Origin: Thermococci archaeon
Lineage (GTDB): Archaea > Methanobacteriota_B > Thermococci > Thermococcales > Thermococcaceae
Assembly (NCBI GenBank): GCA_003663695.1
Contig: QMUB01000065.1
Coordinates: forward strand, 1-6,918
Direction of reading: 5' to 3'
DNA length: 6,918 bases
Under the pieces are notes generated by a model that ran no database searches, was not told the origin of the DNA, and saw nothing but the letters and a program-made list of their open reading frames with translations. This document shows, piece after piece, positions 4,542 through 6,918 of this stretch (the stretch's first letter is position 1; every line of letters begins with the position of its first letter). Position numbers and translations under genes: made by a program.

Positions 4542-6918
4542 GAGTCAGGCGGTTAAAAATAAGGAATTTTAGAGCTCATGAGAAATCATATGTTGAGTTC
4601 AGCGATGGGATAAATCTCATCATAGGGCAGAACGGAGCCGGCAAGAGCTCGATACTTGAGGCTATTTTCGCGGCTCTTTATCTCGGTCATGGAAGTTTCC
4701 CAAGGGGGTATAAGGATTTAAACATAAGAATGGGTACTAAAGGATTTGAACTGTCACTCGAATTTGAACACGGCGGAAAGAACTATGAGATAGTGAGAAA
4801 ATCAGCCGGAGAGAGCTATCTGAAGGAGGATGGGCACATTCTCGCTGATAAGGACAGCGACATTGCAAGGTGGGTGGAACGCCATCTCTATCCCATCCAC
4901 GTCTACAAAAATGCCCTCTACATAAGACAGGGCGAAATTGAAAGCATTCTCACGGATGAGAGCATAAGGGAGAAAGTCCTCAGAAAGGTTCTCGGGATTG
5001 AGGATTATGAAAACGCCGAGAAGAATGCTCAGGAGACAATTAAAGAGCTGAGACGGGAGAAAGGACATCTTGAAGGTATAATTCAAGGGGCTGGAGATGT
5101 TAAAGCTCAAATTGAAGAATCAGAAAAAAAGCTGAAAGAGATATTTAAAGCCATAAACGAGCTGAAAAAAGCGGAAAAAGAAATTAAAGAGAAATTTAGG
5201 GGGGTTTCCTCGAGATATAATGAGCTGAAGGAGAGGAAGGAGAGGATAGATGCTCTGGAAAAGGAGAAGCTTAAAATTGAAGGAGAAGTAAAGGAGATTC
5301 GGGAAGGGTTGAAACAGCTGAATGAGAGGATTAAGGAGCTCCAAAAGGAGATTGCAGAGTTAAAAAAGAGGGAAAAGCGTTTAAAGGATATTAAGTGGGT
5401 CGGGGAAGAGTATCAAAAACTCAGGAACCTGCTCCTTAAGAACGATGAAGTTCAGAAGGCAAAAATGGATCTTTCCAAACTCAAACAGGAGCTTAAAGGC
5501 ATTGACGAGCAGATTAAAGAGCTTGAGGGGAGAGAGAAGGAACTCAGGGAAAAAACTCTTGAATACAAGGAAAAGGTGAAACTCTACAGGGAGCTCAAGC
5601 CTCTGGTGGAGGAATACGAGAGGGCCAAGCAGCTTCTGGCCGAGAAAGATAAGTACGAGAAGGAGCTTGAAAGGGCAGGCTATACCAGGGAGAGTCTTCT
5701 CAAGGATCTTGAAAAAATTGAGAGGGCAAAGAAACGATTGAATGAGGTTGAAGAAGAAATAGCAAAGATCAGGGAAGAAGTTGGGGGCATGAAGAGGCTT
5801 GAAGAACAGCTGAAGGAGAACCTCTCAAAGCTCGAGGGGGCTAGGGAATGTCCTCTCTGCAAGCGTCCCATCGAGGAGCACGATGAGGAGGAAATCCAGG
5901 AGGAATACGAGAGGGAGTTTGAAAAGATAGGGAAACAGAGAATCAACTTGGAGAAAAAACTTGAGAGGCTTACCAAGGAGAAAACCAAACTAGAAAAGGA
6001 GAGACAGAGAGAAAGGAAACTGATAAGGATCCAGAAAACTCTTGAATACCTCGAAAAGGTGGAAAAAGAGCTCGAATCCTATGACATCAAAACCCTCGAA
6101 GCTAAATCTAGGGAGTTTGATGAAGTTAAAAATGCAGCTATAGGGCTTAAAAAAGAGATGGATGGACTCAAAAAAGATGTTGAGAAGCTTGAAAGTCTCA
6201 AACTCCGGAAAAGGAGCATTGGAGAAAGCATAAGAGAAGTTAACTCAAAAATAGAGACAATCATGGAGGAGCTATCAAAGAAAGGATTCCCCTCATTTGA
6301 GGAGGTCAAAAAGAGAATGGAGGAAATCGAACCTCTCCACAGGGAATACATTCAGCTCAAGGGCGTTCCCTCAGAAATTGAATTAAAGGAGAAAAGATTG
6401 GAAAAGCTCGAAAAGGAGAAGGCTATGAAAAGTGGAAGAGCCAAGGAGCTCAAGGAGAAGCTGGAAGAGATCACGAAAGAGCTGACTGCACTGGAAAAGG
6501 AGTTCTCCGAGGAAGAGTTCAAGGAGGTTGAAAAAGAACATTTTGAGCTTTCTAAGGAGATCCCAAGGGTCAAAGCGGAAATTAAGGGTCAGGAGCACCT
6601 CAAAGAAGAGATAACAAAGCACCTGGAGGAGCTAAGAGGGAAGCTCAAGGAAGTTGAAAAAGCGAGGGAGAGGATAAAGCTGATCGATAAAATCATGGGC
6701 GATATGAAGGTTTTGAGGGAGAAGCTCATTAAATTTAAGGCGGAAGCCGAGAGGAGGGGACTTGAAGAGGTTGAAAAGCTGGCAAGTGAGCTCTTTTCGG
6801 ATATGACGGAGCGTAAATATCAGGGAATCAAGATAATAAGAAAGAAGATTTATGGGAAGGAGAGGATAAGAATAGGAGTGCTGTATCAGGGAGAGGAAAA
6901 GGATGTGGAGTTCCTGAG
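4538..6918 (+). CDS. rad50: Rad50 SMC-like ATPase, 3'-partial
   Basis: Rad50 is the ATPase and tether of the Mre11-Rad50 complex; ATP-driven closing of its heads controls access of DNA to Mre11. The frame runs open from ATG 4538 to the window end: 793 codons plus two bases, against 882 residues for the P. furiosus protein, so about 90 residues are missing. The N-terminal ATPase half has Walker A GQNGAGKS (30-37, Lys36) and the Q-loop YIRQGEIESIL (Gln131). A coiled coil starts near residue 160, reaches the zinc hook ECPLCKRPI (Cys438 and Cys441, the CxxC that dimerises through Zn2+), and returns to about residue 720. The second ATPase half begins with LASELFSDMTERKYQGI. Signature motif, Walker B and D-loop lie beyond the window; the last complete codons read DVEFL. 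It is coupled to mre11 by ATGA. nurA is expected next. No frameshift is seen. Confidence 0.97.
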   Translation, partial: MRVRRLKIRNFRAHEKSYVEFSDGINLIIGQNGAGKSSILEAIFAALYLGHGSFPRGYKDLNIRMGTKGFELSLEFEHGGKNYEIVRKSAGESYLKEDGHILADKDSDIARWVERHLYPIHVYKNALYIRQGEIESILTDESIREKVLRKVLGIEDYENAEKNAQETIKELRREKGHLEGIIQGAGDVKAQIEESEKKLKEIFKAINELKKAEKEIKEKFRGVSSRYNELKERKERIDALEKEKLKIEGEVKEIREGLKQLNERIKELQKEIAELKKREKRLKDIKWVGEEYQKLRNLLLKNDEVQKAKMDLSKLKQELKGIDEQIKELEGREKELREKTLEYKEKVKLYRELKPLVEEYERAKQLLAEKDKYEKELERAGYTRESLLKDLEKIERAKKRLNEVEEEIAKIREEVGGMKRLEEQLKENLSKLEGARECPLCKRPIEEHDEEEIQEEYEREFEKIGKQRINLEKKLERLTKEKTKLEKERQRERKLIRIQKTLEYLEKVEKELESYDIKTLEAKSREFDEVKNAAIGLKKEMDGLKKDVEKLESLKLRKRSIGESIREVNSKIETIMEELSKKGFPSFEEVKKRMEEIEPLHREYIQLKGVPSEIELKEKRLEKLEKEKAMKSGRAKELKEKLEEITKELTALEKEFSEEEFKEVEKEHFELSKEIPRVKAEIKGQEHLKEEITKHLEELRGKLKEVEKARERIKLIDKIMGDMKVLREKLIKFKAEAERRGLEEVEKLASELFSDMTERKYQGIKIIRKKIYGKERIRIGVLYQGEEKDVEFL

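Noticed and set aside
4802..6622. Minus-strand ORFs rich in Ser, Phe and Leu opposite rad50
   Set aside because: They are the expected antisense of Glu/Lys/Leu codons in the coiled coil and match no known family.
4377..6800. Purine-rich repeated GAG/AAG/AAA stretches looking like DNA repeats
   Set aside because: They are explained by Lys/Glu-rich protein sequence (Mre11 linker and Rad50 coiled coil); no exact repeat unit or spacer pattern is present.

Overview
The window reads as chromosomal DNA of a hyperthermophilic archaeon of the order Thermococcales. The evidence is a compact herA-mre11-rad50 run on the + strand, archaeal-type Shine-Dalgarno (SD) sites and oligo-T termination, heavy use of AGG/AGA and ATA codons, and very Lys/Glu-rich proteins. 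From memory, the Mre11 N-terminus (HLGREQFQQPFRYADYV...) looks closer to Thermococcus/Palaeococcus proteins than to Pyrococcus furiosus, but no search was run.

Positions 1-1296 hold the 3' part of a gene whose start lies outside the window. The frame is open from base 1 and GTG 127 is probably internal. The product is unnamed. It appears to combine a caspase/legumain-like (clan CD) N-terminal fold that has an 'SDHG' histidine motif but no cysteine anywhere, a beta-rich middle, and a C-terminal part resembling archaeal SCP2-like domains. It ends at a T-tract terminator.

Positions 1297-1498 are intergenic. They hold the T-tract, a bulged hairpin followed by TTTT, two TTTTTAT boxes that could be TATA elements, an unexpectedly strong SD (GGAGGT, 1431-1436), and a 17-codon micro-ORF whose stop overlaps the herA start.

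Positions 1499-6918 are the recombinational repair operon. It contains herA (bipolar DNA translocase/ATPase), mre11 (Mn-dependent nuclease) and rad50 (SMC-like ATPase, 3' end cut off). Junctions are nearly seamless: TGA-T-ATG between herA and mre11, ATGA between mre11 and rad50. Mre11-Rad50 senses and trims double-strand breaks. HerA, with the nuclease NurA, then carries out long 5' resection to leave the 3' tail for RadA. nurA is not in the window but is expected just downstream of rad50, as in other Thermococcales. The window stops two bases into the codon expected to be the Ser of the Rad50 signature motif.

The most interesting points are the cysteine-less protease-like protein, a PCNA-binding-like (PIP-box-like) peptide at the extreme C-terminus of Mre11, and the strong SD with a micro-ORF in the herA leader. 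No RNA genes, CRISPR arrays or mobile elements were seen. I see no clear evidence of a wholly new system; the repair operon is a known one.
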